DNA of 64,000 bases from Pelorhabdus rhamnosifermentans (GTDB lineage: Bacteria > Bacillota > Negativicutes > UMGS1260): contig NZ_JAHGVE010000024.1 in assembly GCF_018835585.1 (NCBI RefSeq), positions 1-64,000 on the forward strand, written 5' to 3'. Made by a program: the position numbers and the translations under genes. The stretch's first letter is position 1. The number at the start of each line of letters is the position of its first letter. Positions 8,442-17,348 of the stretch are shown piece by piece. The notes beneath the pieces were generated by a model. That model searched no databases and had not been told where the DNA came from. It saw only the letters and a list, made by a program, of their open reading frames with translations.

Positions 8442-9845
8442 TTATTTCCTCTTTCTATTTGCATGTGACATGGGACGAGTCATTCTTTCGGGCTGTAATA
8501 TTTCAGCTAGTTCGCTTGGCGATAGGTATCCGCTTTGCTGAGCTATTTGAAGCACTGATTTGTGTTCAGCAAATGCTTGATGGGCAATGGCACTTGCTGC
8601 ATCATAGCCAATTGCAGGAACTAGGGCCGTAGCAACTGCCAGACTTTGTTGTAACTGATCATGACAAGCTTGAGCATTCGCTGTGATACCTTGAATACAT
8701 TTCTCTGTAAACAACGTCACTGTACGCTTAAGCAACGAGATATTTCCCAATAAATGATGCGCAATGAGCGGCAAAAATGCATTTAATTCGAGTTGTCCTG
8801 ACTGAGCCGCCAAACTAATGGCCACATCACTTGAAATGACCTGAAAGGCCACCTGATTAACTGCTTCAGGAAGTACGGGATTTACTTTGCCAGGCATAAT
8901 AGATGAACCAGCCTGAAGTTCGGGTAAATTGATTTCCCCCAAGCCGCAGCGCGGACCTGAGGACATTAACCGCAAGTCATGAGCAATTTTCCCTAAATTA
9001 ACAGCCAGCGTTTTAATAAGGCCTGATACTTCAACAAAGACATCAGCATTTTGTGTGGCATCAATCATATCTTCAGCTCTAGCAAGTCCGATTTTAGCTG
9101 CTAAAGCTAGTTTCTCATTCACAAGATAAATATATTTGCGTTCAGCATTGAGACCTGTCCCAATAGCTGTTCCACCTAAATTTACTTGGCGCAACCTCTC
9201 CTCTACCTTATAAATTCGCCAACGATCTCGTGCAATTGCTTGAGCATAAGCACCAAATTCCTGACCAAGCATAATAGGTACCGCATCTTGTAATTCTGTA
9301 CGACCAATTTTAATAATTTGTGCAAACTCTGCTTCTTTTTTTTGCAATGCTTCCTGTAAGAAGGCACAGGCTTCACTTAAATCTTTTAGCAGCCAAATAG
9401 CCGCTACCTTAAGTGCTGTAGGATAAACATCATTCGTTGATTGATGCTTATTTACATCATTAATCGGATGAATTACATCATAACAGCCTCTGTCATAACC
9501 TAATATTTCCAAGGCCCGATTGGCCAATACTTCATTCATATTCATATTTGTTGACGTCCCTGCTCCCCCTTGCAGAGCATCAAGGGAAAATTGATCGCGC
9601 CACTGACCCTGGATGACTTCTTGCGCCGCTTGGCAAATAGCTTGAGCTTTTTTACTGTCAAGCAAATTCAATTCACTATTCGCTTGGGCACAGCAATATT
9701 TAATCATGGCTAAGGCTTTAATTAAATCAGGATGAACGGGCACTCTGCTTAAATCAAAGTTTTCATGAGCCCGCGCAGTATGAATTCCATAATAACAATC
9801 ATCAGCAATGCTTTTCTTACCAAGCACATCCTGTTCTTGTCTCAT
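8442..9845 (-). CDS. aspA: Aspartate ammonia-lyase (aspartase/fumarase superfamily)
   Basis: 467-residue enzyme of the aspartase/fumarase superfamily, which removes ammonia from aspartate to give fumarate. The catalytic serine loop is GSSIMPGKVNP at 313-323. GGAGTSTNMNMNEVLANRA and TNDVYPTA are further signatures. The N-terminal QDVLGKKSIADDCYYG resembles aspartases more than class II fumarases. It is the first gene of the leftward operon with hydF only two bases downstream. A role as ammonia source in H-cluster maturation is a possibility suggested by the operon, not shown by the sequence. Confidence 0.87.
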   Translation of the reverse strand: MRQEQDVLGKKSIADDCYYGIHTARAHENFDLSRVPVHPDLIKALAMIKYCCAQANSELNLLDSKKAQAICQAAQEVIQGQWRDQFSLDALQGGAGTSTNMNMNEVLANRALEILGYDRGCYDVIHPINDVNKHQSTNDVYPTALKVAAIWLLKDLSEACAFLQEALQKKEAEFAQIIKIGRTELQDAVPIMLGQEFGAYAQAIARDRWRIYKVEERLRQVNLGGTAIGTGLNAERKYIYLVNEKLALAAKIGLARAEDMIDATQNADVFVEVSGLIKTLAVNLGKIAHDLRLMSSGPRCGLGEINLPELQAGSSIMPGKVNPVLPEAVNQVAFQVISSDVAISLAAQSGQLELNAFLPLIAHHLLGNISLLKRTVTLFTEKCIQGITANAQACHDQLQQSLAVATALVPAIGYDAASAIAHQAFAEHKSVLQIAQQSGYLSPSELAEILQPERMTRPMSHANRKRK

Positions 9846-9859
9846 TCTATCCCCCTCTG

Positions 9860-9875
9860 TGTTTCACGTGAAACA
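9860..9875. promoter_or_regulatory. parS centromere site 1
   Basis: TGTTTCACGTGAAACA, a perfect 16-base palindrome matching the ParB/Spo0J binding consensus, between the parB stop codon and the aspA start. Confidence 0.96.
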
Positions 9876-9877
9876 AA

Positions 9878-10783
9878 TTACACAACAAAGGTTGTTTGTG
9901 GTGCAACTGTTGCTGCTGCTTCTTTTTGCTGAAATAATTCTAATAATCGTTCCAAATCATCAGGTGAATAATATTCAATTTCAATTTTACTTTTTAATTT
10001 TCCTGGCTTAATTTTGACTTGCGTACCTAACAATAATTTTAGCTTATCTTCCACTTCGATGAAAAAGTATTCTTTTTGCTCCTGATCCTCTCTTTGCTTA
10101 GCAATCTGTTCAGGAAGTTTATGATTAAGAGCTAGTTTTCTTACAAGTTCCTCTACATCACGAGCCGATAAATCATTCTCAATAATCATTTCAAGAGCTT
10201 TTAACTGCAATTCTGTACTCTCCAGTGTTAATAGCGGACGAGCCTGTCCCATGGAAATTGTTCCACGTGAAACATGATCACGAATTTCCTCAGGTAAATT
10301 GAGAAGACGCACCATATTGGCAATAAGTGAACGGCTGCGGCCAATTTTTTGAGAAACTTCTTCTTGTGTCAAACCAAACTCATGCATTAGACGGCGGTAG
10401 GCCTGGCCTTCTTCAATAGGATTTAAATTTTCCCGTTGCAGATTCTCAATCAAGGCAATCTCCGTCATTTCACCGTCTGTATAATCTTTAACTATCGCAG
10501 GTATAACATGAAGGCCCGCTAGCTGCGCTGCTCGCCATCTTCTTTCTCCAGCAACAAGTTCATAGCCAGACAGGGTTTGCCGTACAACAACAGGCTGTAA
10601 TACACCATATTGTTTAATGGATAAAGCAAGTTCACTTAACGCTTCCTCATCAAATACTCGGCGAGGTTGAAAAGGATTGGCCACAATTTTTACAATATCA
10701 ATTTCAGGAACAGCCTCTCGATGTTCATCTGTCGATATAGGTATTAATGCCTCAATTCCTCGTCCCAAACCGTGTTTATTCAT
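9878..10783 (-). CDS. parB: Chromosome partitioning protein ParB (Spo0J)
   Basis: About 301-residue CTP-dependent DNA clamp that loads at parS and organises the origin region. Seen: ParB/Srx N-domain with NPFQPRRVF and GERRWRAAQ (CTP-binding motif), ENLQRENLNPIEEGQAY, the helix-turn-helix TQEEVSQKIGRSRSLIANMV, and a C-terminal dimer domain. Several start codons lie in a row; ATG 10783 has the best spacing from GAGGTGG. It overlaps the parA end, so parA-parB are translationally coupled. One parS is inside this gene and another just after it. Confidence 0.95.
   Translation of the reverse strand: MNKHGLGRGIEALIPISTDEHREAVPEIDIVKIVANPFQPRRVFDEEALSELALSIKQYGVLQPVVVRQTLSGYELVAGERRWRAAQLAGLHVIPAIVKDYTDGEMTEIALIENLQRENLNPIEEGQAYRRLMHEFGLTQEEVSQKIGRSRSLIANMVRLLNLPEEIRDHVSRGTISMGQARPLLTLESTELQLKALEMIIENDLSARDVEELVRKLALNHKLPEQIAKQREDQEQKEYFFIEVEDKLKLLLGTQVKIKPGKLKSKIEIEYYSPDDLERLLELFQQKEAAATVAPQTTFVV
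10259..10274. promoter_or_regulatory. parS centromere site 2, inside parB
   Basis: TGTTCCACGTGAAACA, an exact match to the Bacillus-type parS consensus, located within the parB coding sequence as in Bacillus subtilis. Confidence 0.96.
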
Positions 10784-11537
10784 CATCAACCACCTCTTTC
10801 GCTAAATCACAATATACTTCCGCTCCCCTAGAATGACTATCATATAAAATAACGGGTTTACCATGACTCGGTGCTTCACTTAATCGAATATTACGGGGTA
10901 TAATGGTTTGATAAACTTTATGACGAAAATGTTTTTTCACTTCATCAACAACTTGAATCGATAAATTTGTGCGCGCATCAAACATGGTCAATAATACACC
11001 TTCCAACGTTAACGCCGGATTCAAGTTTTTCTGAACAAGTGAAACTGTATTCATGAGCTGCGTCACACCCTCAAGGGCATAAAATTCACATTGAATAGGA
11101 ACTAACACAGAATTTGCCGCAGTTAATGAATTAATGGTAAGCAATCCTAATGAAGGCGGACAATCAATAATTACGTAATCAAACTGAAACTTCACTTTAT
11201 CTAAAATCCGTTTTAATTTTGTTTCGCGTGACATAACTGTGACAAGCTCAATTTCAGCACCAGCTAGTTGAATCGTAGCAGGGATGAGTTTTAAATTTTC
11301 AAGTTCCGTAGAAATCACAAGCTGATCCGGTTCTACGTCATTCACAAGGGCATCATAAATAGAATATTTCATGGTGGCTTTATTATGACCCAAACCACTT
11401 GTAGAATTTCCTTGGGGGTCTAAATCAACAAGCAATATTTTTTTACCTAAATCAGCTAAACATGCACTTAAATTAACAGCCGTTGTTGTCTTGCCAACGC
11501 CGCCCTTTTGATTTGCAATGGCAATTACCTTAACCAA
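10776..11537 (-). CDS. parA: Chromosome partitioning ATPase ParA (Soj)
   Basis: 253-residue ParA/MinD-type ATPase that moves ParB-bound origins and, in Bacillus, regulates DnaA. The deviant Walker A is KGGVGKTTT at about 9-17, Walker B-like VIIDCPPSLG follows, and the length is typical of chromosomal Soj. The start is taken as TTG 11537, six bases after GAGGTG; the in-frame extension upstream has no ribosome site. It is the first gene of parAB and lies 13 kb left of dnaA. Confidence 0.95.
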   Translation of the reverse strand: MVKVIAIANQKGGVGKTTTAVNLSACLADLGKKILLVDLDPQGNSTSGLGHNKATMKYSIYDALVNDVEPDQLVISTELENLKLIPATIQLAGAEIELVTVMSRETKLKRILDKVKFQFDYVIIDCPPSLGLLTINSLTAANSVLVPIQCEFYALEGVTQLMNTVSLVQKNLNPALTLEGVLLTMFDARTNLSIQVVDEVKKHFRHKVYQTIIPRNIRLSEAPSHGKPVILYDSHSRGAEVYCDLAKEVVDDE

Positions 11538-11969
11538 AATGTTCACCTCATATTTTTTAAACAATAATCTAATCACTCATTCCACAAAGAAAGATCAATT
11601 TCCTGCCCCCCAGAGCTAAAAGGGAAGTGCAATAAGTGATAGGCTTCGACCCGATTTGACTATGCCAATAACAAAATGGTGTTAAACATTGGCCAGATGA
11701 AATAATAAAACTGCCATTAATAGAAATAAAAGTCGAAAAGTACGTTATTTGGTTTACATAATATAAAATGTAATTATTAATAACTTTATAATATTAGTAA
11801 ACTTATCCCACAGAACATCGCTAGAGAACAATAAATTTGAGAATAAGATAAAGATTGCATCATATATAGGGATAAACACAAACGGCGTAGAATGAATAAG
11901 TAAAATACTGTTTTTCTTGACAAGATGACAAGTTCATGTTACTTTTTAGCAAAAACCGGGTGAATAAAC
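11538..11969. other. Intergenic region between parA and the methionine operon
   Basis: About 430 AT-rich bases between divergent transcription units. No gene is supported. A TTGACA hexamer at 11917-11922 lies about 50 bases before the first methionine gene, but the matching -10 is weak. I see no convincing SAM or cobalamin riboswitch and no parS or DnaA-box cluster. Confidence 0.6.
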
Positions 11970-12644
11970 ATGCCTTTATACAATGGACAGTTACTCAATG
12001 TCTCTTATGATGAAACAAAACGTTATGCTGGAATTAAATCTAAGGATCATTTCCCAGAATCGTCCATCCAAAATGCTCTGCTTGAAGCACAATTACTTGC
12101 CAAACCACAAGGGGTCTATGAAATTTATTCCTATAATGAGCTCAACCAACTCATTCAATCTACGCCGCCCCTACACTTACTTGGAAGCAGCATCACGAAA
12201 CACCTGGCAAATTGCAGCTATGCAGCCATAATAGCTGTCACCATTGGTGAACAAGTCGAAACCACCATTACAAATCATTTTTCAACAGGAAATTATACGG
12301 CGGGGTTACTCCTTGATGCAGCAGCCACAGCAACTGTCGAAAGTATCGCCGATCAAGTGAACCATCTTATTGACTCTCTCGCTGCTAAAGAAGGCTACGC
12401 AACAACTTGGCGATTTAGTCCTGGCTATGGCAACTGGAATATTACGATTCAACGAGACCTACTAACGGCCCTACATGCAGAAGCCATTGGTCTTACTGCC
12501 ACAGAATCGTTCATGTTACAACCACGTAAGTCCATTACTGCCGCCATTGGCCTTCGCTCTAAAGAGCGCTGTCAAAACGTTATGCCTCAACCCCCTTGCG
12601 CTACATGTGCACAAAAAAACTGTCTTGCCCGAAAGGAGATTTAA
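11970..12644 (+). CDS. Stand-alone MetH activation-domain protein
   Basis: 224-residue protein matching the C-terminal reactivation domain of cobalamin-dependent methionine synthase. The SAM-binding signature is recognisable as RFSPGYGNWNITIQ, followed by GLTATESFMLQPRKSITAAI. The C-terminus has a CATCAQKNC cysteine cluster. It would help reduce and remethylate inactive cob(II)alamin of the MetH encoded one base downstream, which lacks this domain. This split arrangement is known in anaerobes. Co-transcription with metH and metF is clear from the spacing. Confidence 0.9.
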   Translation: MPLYNGQLLNVSYDETKRYAGIKSKDHFPESSIQNALLEAQLLAKPQGVYEIYSYNELNQLIQSTPPLHLLGSSITKHLANCSYAAIIAVTIGEQVETTITNHFSTGNYTAGLLLDAAATATVESIADQVNHLIDSLAAKEGYATTWRFSPGYGNWNITIQRDLLTALHAEAIGLTATESFMLQPRKSITAAIGLRSKERCQNVMPQPPCATCAQKNCLARKEI

Positions 12645-12645
12645 T

Positions 12646-15030
12646 ATGATCCATATATTTGATGGAGCCATGGGAACTATGCTGCAACAAGCAGGAATGC
12701 CATCAGGTTATTGCCCGGAAGCATACAATCTAGAAAATCCAACAGCCATTACAGCTATTCATCAAGCCTATTTAGCTGCGGGTTCTACCATTATTGAAAC
12801 AAATACCTTTGGTGCCAATCGACTCAAACTCAGTCACTACAATCTACAAAATGATGTAGAAAAAATAAATAAAACAGCTGCCTACCTAGCCCGGCAAGCT
12901 GTGGGAACACAAGCCAAAGTGGCTGGCTCCGTCGGACCGACAGGAAAACTGATTGCCCCATTAGGTGATCTAGATTTCGAAGAAGCCTATCAAGCTTTTG
13001 TTGAACAAATCCGCGCCCTTGATGAAGGTGGCGTCGATTATATATTAATTGAAACAATTATTGACATTCAGGAAATGCGAGCGGCACTCCTTGCAGCCAA
13101 AGCAGCATCAACAAAGCCTGTTATTTGTCAGCTCACATTTGGACCGGATGGTCGCACGGTGACAGGAACAACCCCTGCCGCTGCTGCCAATTTATTAGAA
13201 GCCATGGGAGCAAGTGTCATTGGAGCCAACTGCTCATTAGGACCACAGCAGCTCATTCCGATCATTCAGGAGCTAGCAGACAACACAACTCTTCCTATTA
13301 GCGCCCAGCCTAATGCAGGCATGCCGGAGCTCCACAATGGCGAAACGGTCTTTCCGCTAAATCCAGATGCCATGGCAACATACGTTCCAGCCCTCATAGC
13401 CGCTGGGGCTACCTATCTCGGCGGCTGTTGCGGAACAACACCTAAGCATATTTCCACAATGAAAACAGCTGCTCTAGCTTGTCCTGAGCCTAAGAGACAA
13501 AGAAAATCAGCAGACATTTCTTTAATCTTAACGAGTCGCAGTAAAGTTGTCCGGCTAAGTCCTAAACTCCCGCCCGCACTTATTGGCGAAAGAATTAATC
13601 CCACAGGCCGAAAATTGTTACAACAAGATATTAAAACCGGTTCATATATTGCCGTAAAAAAAGAAGCACTCCTGCAAGTACGCGCAGGAGCTGATATTCT
13701 GGACATTAATATGGGCGTACCAGGCATCAATCAAGCCGCTGTCATGAAAGAGGCTGTAGAACAATTATCCATGCTTGTTGATGTTCCCTTTTCCATTGAT
13801 ACAACAGATGCCAAAGCACTTGAAGCAGGCCTTAGAGCCTATCCGGGACGCGCCTTAATTAACTCCGTAACAGCCGAACCCGAAAGGATTCGTGATTTTC
13901 TCCCGCTCGCAAAGAAATATGGTGCAGCCATCCTCTGTCTCCCCCTTTCTCCTTCTGGTGTACCAAAGACAGCGGCAGAACGGTTAAACATTATCAAACA
14001 AGTTATTCATGCAGCTTATGCCTGCGGTCTTAAAGAAAAAGATTTGCTTCTTGATGCCCTCATCTTAACGGCAGCTGCCGAACCAACAGCCGGTCAAGAA
14101 GCCTTAAATACCATTCGCTTATACCGTGAACACTATCGCACCTCCATTACAGGCGGCTTAAGCAACATTTCCTACGGTCTGCCTGAGCGCGATCTAGTCA
14201 ACAGCGCCTTCTGTGCTATGGCCCTATCAGCAGGACTCAATGCCCCTATCATTAACCCCTATAATGTACGCATGGCTGAAACCATCGCTGCCTCATCTGT
14301 TCTCCTGGGTCATGACATCGGCGGACAGAATTATAGTAAAAACTATACCCAGTCCTTACCGAAAAACGATACGATGAGCACAGCTGATCAGCCCATTCTC
14401 TTACAAATTAAAAATGCTGTCATAAATGGTGAAGTCGAAGGCGTGACAAGCCTCGTTAGAGAAGCCTTAGAGCAAAAAAACACCCCACTTACCATTACAG
14501 ATGAGGCCTTGACAGCCGCCATGAATGACGTGGGTGATGCTTTCGGAGCAGGCCGTTGCTTCTTGCCACAAGTCCTGCTATCGGCGGAAACCATGCGAGC
14601 TGCCTTTCAGACGATGAAAAAGTTAATGCCCAATCAGACACAGCTTAGTCTTGGCACAGTCATTTTGGCTACGGTCAAGGGAGACATTCATGATTTAGGC
14701 AAAAATATTGTAGCCGCCCTGCTCGAAAATAACGGCTTCACTATTATTGATCTCGGTAAAGATGTGCCCGCAGAAAAAATTGTCGATGCAACGAAAAAGT
14801 TTAAAGCGAACATTGTTGGCCTGTGCGCCCTAATGACGACAACAATGCCCCAAATTGCAGTGACTATTGACGCACTAAGAAAAGCTCAGCTTCCTGTCAA
14901 AATTATTATCGGCGGCGCTGTTGTCACACCCGAATACGCCCAAGAAGTGGGAGCTGATAATTATGCAGGTGACGGAGTTGCTGCTGTCCGATATGCTAAA
15001 ACAGTAAGTATACAAGGAGAATGGTCATGA
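12646..15030 (+). CDS. metH: Cobalamin-dependent methionine synthase (without activation domain)
   Basis: 794-residue enzyme that transfers methyl from methyltetrahydrofolate to homocysteine through cobalamin. Domains in order: homocysteine-binding barrel (about 1-290, zinc cysteines in GANCSLGP and GGCCGTTP), pterin-binding barrel (about 310-580, INPTGRK), B12 cap helices, and the B12 domain with DIHDLGKNI carrying the cobalt-ligand histidine. The activation domain is missing and is encoded by the preceding gene. The start ATG 12646 follows GAAAGGAG; an in-frame extension into the previous gene is spurious. Confidence 0.95.
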   Translation: MIHIFDGAMGTMLQQAGMPSGYCPEAYNLENPTAITAIHQAYLAAGSTIIETNTFGANRLKLSHYNLQNDVEKINKTAAYLARQAVGTQAKVAGSVGPTGKLIAPLGDLDFEEAYQAFVEQIRALDEGGVDYILIETIIDIQEMRAALLAAKAASTKPVICQLTFGPDGRTVTGTTPAAAANLLEAMGASVIGANCSLGPQQLIPIIQELADNTTLPISAQPNAGMPELHNGETVFPLNPDAMATYVPALIAAGATYLGGCCGTTPKHISTMKTAALACPEPKRQRKSADISLILTSRSKVVRLSPKLPPALIGERINPTGRKLLQQDIKTGSYIAVKKEALLQVRAGADILDINMGVPGINQAAVMKEAVEQLSMLVDVPFSIDTTDAKALEAGLRAYPGRALINSVTAEPERIRDFLPLAKKYGAAILCLPLSPSGVPKTAAERLNIIKQVIHAAYACGLKEKDLLLDALILTAAAEPTAGQEALNTIRLYREHYRTSITGGLSNISYGLPERDLVNSAFCAMALSAGLNAPIINPYNVRMAETIAASSVLLGHDIGGQNYSKNYTQSLPKNDTMSTADQPILLQIKNAVINGEVEGVTSLVREALEQKNTPLTITDEALTAAMNDVGDAFGAGRCFLPQVLLSAETMRAAFQTMKKLMPNQTQLSLGTVILATVKGDIHDLGKNIVAALLENNGFTIIDLGKDVPAEKIVDATKKFKANIVGLCALMTTTMPQIAVTIDALRKAQLPVKIIIGGAVVTPEYAQEVGADNYAGDGVAAVRYAKTVSIQGEWS

Positions 15031-15902
15031 CCTTACGAGAAAAACTACAACGCGGTGTCTTCACCATCACAGTAGAGTTGGACCCACCAAAAAGCAGTGA
15101 AGCGAGTAAAACCTTACAGGAAGCCACGCGCTTACACGGCTCAGTAGATGCCATCAATATTGCCGACAGCCCCATGGCTAACATGCGCATGAGCCCCATT
15201 GCCTTATCTCATATTATTCAGATTAAAGTAGGTATTGAAACGATCTTTCATCTAACCTGCCGCGACCGAAATATTATTGGCTTGCAATCAGAATTACTTG
15301 GCGCCGCTGCACTGGGTGTAACAAATATTTTAACCCTTACAGGCGACGACCCAAAACGTGGTGATCACCCTGACGCCACAGGCGTATTTGAAACAGATTC
15401 AACAGGCCTAATTCAGCTAGCCAACACCCTCAATCAGGGTCTTGATAAAACCGGGCATTCCCTCGATTCACCAACTCATTTTTTTATTGGTACAGCTGTA
15501 AATCCTGATGCTAAAAATCCTAAATTGGAATTAGAAAAACTCAAAGCTAAAATTGCTGCGGGAGCTCGGTTTACTCAGACACAACCTATTTATGACATTG
15601 CTGTTGCTGAACGCTTTATGAGTGAAGTTAGTGACTTACCTATTTATGTGCTCATGGGCATTTTGCCGTTAAAAAGCTATAAAATGGCACAGTATCTTCA
15701 TGAAAAGGTTCCTGGAATCAATATTCCAGCAGCCATTATGGAAGAAATGAAACAAGGTGGCAAAGAAGCAGGCATAGCCATTGCGCGCCGCACAATTGAA
15801 AAATTAAAACATATATCCCATGGCATCCACATTATGCCGCTGAATAATATTGATACAGTATTAGCCCTAACAAAAAAAGACGATACCACATCTTCTTTAT
15901 AG
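15027..15902 (+). CDS. metF: Methylenetetrahydrofolate reductase
   Basis: 291-residue MetF barrel enzyme that makes methyltetrahydrofolate for MetH. Seen: TVELDPPKSS near the N-terminus, LTCRDRN, ILTLTGDDPKRGD for flavin binding, and FTQTQPIYD. The start ATG 15027 overlaps the metH stop (TCATGA) and has AAGGAG at a good distance; ATG 15021 is too close to the ribosome site. Some anaerobic MetF proteins work with a partner MetV, which is not visible here. Last gene of the methionine operon. Confidence 0.92.
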   Translation: MTLREKLQRGVFTITVELDPPKSSEASKTLQEATRLHGSVDAINIADSPMANMRMSPIALSHIIQIKVGIETIFHLTCRDRNIIGLQSELLGAAALGVTNILTLTGDDPKRGDHPDATGVFETDSTGLIQLANTLNQGLDKTGHSLDSPTHFFIGTAVNPDAKNPKLELEKLKAKIAAGARFTQTQPIYDIAVAERFMSEVSDLPIYVLMGILPLKSYKMAQYLHEKVPGINIPAAIMEEMKQGGKEAGIAIARRTIEKLKHISHGIHIMPLNNIDTVLALTKKDDTTSSL

Positions 15903-15911
15903 TTCAAAAAA

Positions 15912-15942
15912 AGAGACCTATTCTTGAAAAGAATGGGTCTCT
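15912..15942. terminator. Bidirectional terminator metF / glycosyltransferase
   Basis: A 14-bp stem, AGAGACCTATTCTT with AAGAATGGGTCTCT (one G-T pair), between convergent genes. The minus-strand side is followed by seven T residues. Confidence 0.9.
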
Positions 15943-15958
15943 AACTTTATTCAAACTT

Positions 15959-17098
15959 CTATATCTCGGCTGAAGAGCTTGTCTTTAAAGAAGCAGAACG
16001 CTCTCCTCCCCGCTGGGTCACTTCCATAATCAACTGAGCAACAACAGAAGCCGCTTCTGGTTTTGCTATCAATCGACACTGATTACGCATCGCTAGTTGC
16101 AACGCTGGCTGGGAAAGAAATAAACGGGCTAGATGAGCCACATCTTCCATATCCTTAGCCAATAAGGCAACACCCAATTTTTCTAAAAAAGAAGCATTGT
16201 CTTCCTCTTGTCCTCCCATTGCATCTACAAGCAGCATGGGAAGTCCCGAACACAGGGCTTCACTTGCCGTAAGAGCTCCAGGCTTAGTTACAAGAAGCGA
16301 TGCTTCAGCCATTAATTTATCCACATCAGGTGTAAAACCCAACACACGTACAGCTTGCCCAGCATACGTTTTTGATAATTCCGCTTTTAAGTCACTATTT
16401 TGACCACAAACAACAGTAATATACTCAATATTTGGAAGCGAATTTAACACAGAAACAATATCACTTGTCGGCCCCATACCAAGCCCCCCGCTCATAACAA
16501 GGACCTCGCCTTTCCTTGGATTACTATGTTCCTGACTAAAAACCTGATGAACAGGAATCCCTGTACAATGAATTTTTTCAGCTAAAAACCCCCGCATCGT
16601 CATCTGAACAGCGAGTGGTATCGAAGCAACACAATAATGATCGACTTCACTATACTGCCATAAGCGATGAACAGCAAAATCAGTAACAATGCCTATAATA
16701 GGCAACGATAATTTATTCAGCCTTTTTAGCTGTGCTGCTGCAGCACAAGGAAAAGGATGGGTAAATACTAACCCTTGCGGCTGAAAACGTTCCACAAGAT
16801 CAAGGATGTTTTGTTCCATTGTGTGATATAACAGACTTTTAATTGGCAGTGCGGCATAACGGGATACATCTGTATAGCGATAGAAATAATCATAGACTTC
16901 AGGAAATATTTGTATCGTCTTATAATAAGCGCCTTTAATAATTTTACTTAAATATTGATTGCCTTCACCCAAACAATCTATCACTGCAACTTCAGCCAGA
17001 TATTTCGCTGTGAGTAATTCCTTAACGGCAGCCGCTGCCTGATTATGCCCATTACCGACTGATGCGGATACAATCAAAATTTTAGGCCGTTCGCTCAT
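15959..17098 (-). CDS. UgtP/MGDG synthase-like glycosyltransferase
   Basis: 379-residue GT28-type glycosyltransferase resembling processive diacylglycerol glucosyltransferase (UgtP/YpfP) and MGDG synthases: ILIVSASVGNGHNQAAAAV at the N-terminus, GIVTDFAVHRLW, then VLVMSGGLGMG and the nucleotide-sugar part VTKPGALTASEA. It should add sugar to a membrane diacylglycerol at the inner leaflet; sugar and acceptor are not determined by sequence. It is a single gene, with a terminator after it and noc upstream on the same strand. Confidence 0.85.
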   Translation of the reverse strand: MSERPKILIVSASVGNGHNQAAAAVKELLTAKYLAEVAVIDCLGEGNQYLSKIIKGAYYKTIQIFPEVYDYFYRYTDVSRYAALPIKSLLYHTMEQNILDLVERFQPQGLVFTHPFPCAAAAQLKRLNKLSLPIIGIVTDFAVHRLWQYSEVDHYCVASIPLAVQMTMRGFLAEKIHCTGIPVHQVFSQEHSNPRKGEVLVMSGGLGMGPTSDIVSVLNSLPNIEYITVVCGQNSDLKAELSKTYAGQAVRVLGFTPDVDKLMAEASLLVTKPGALTASEALCSGLPMLLVDAMGGQEEDNASFLEKLGVALLAKDMEDVAHLARLFLSQPALQLAMRNQCRLIAKPEAASVVAQLIMEVTQRGGERSASLKTSSSAEI

Positions 17099-17307
17099 AG
17101 TGAACCTCCGGTAAGGTAATAGATACTGAAATTATTGTACCACAGATAAGCAAGATCATAAAGAAAAGCAACAGAGAGCGTCATTGATAATCAATCGAAA
17201 TATCCTCGCATATCCATAGGATTCTCGAAATTTAAGATTCCTATTTACAAGTCTATTTACATTATATGACAAAAAGTGGATATTTATGACAAGTTTAAAA
17301 TAAAAAA

Positions 17308-17329
17308 GCCCCTTAGTTAACTAAAGAGC
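17308..17329 (-). terminator. Terminator after noc
   Basis: On the minus strand GCTCTTTAGTT pairs with AACTAAGGGGC (two G-T pairs), followed by TTTTTT; about 20 bases after the noc stop codon. Confidence 0.75.
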
Positions 17330-17348
17330 AAACTAACTTTCGATCACA

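Noticed and set aside
16317-16325. TTATCCACA in the glycosyltransferase gene as part of a DnaA-box cluster
   Set aside because: It is a single isolated 9-mer, expected by chance in an AT-rich genome.
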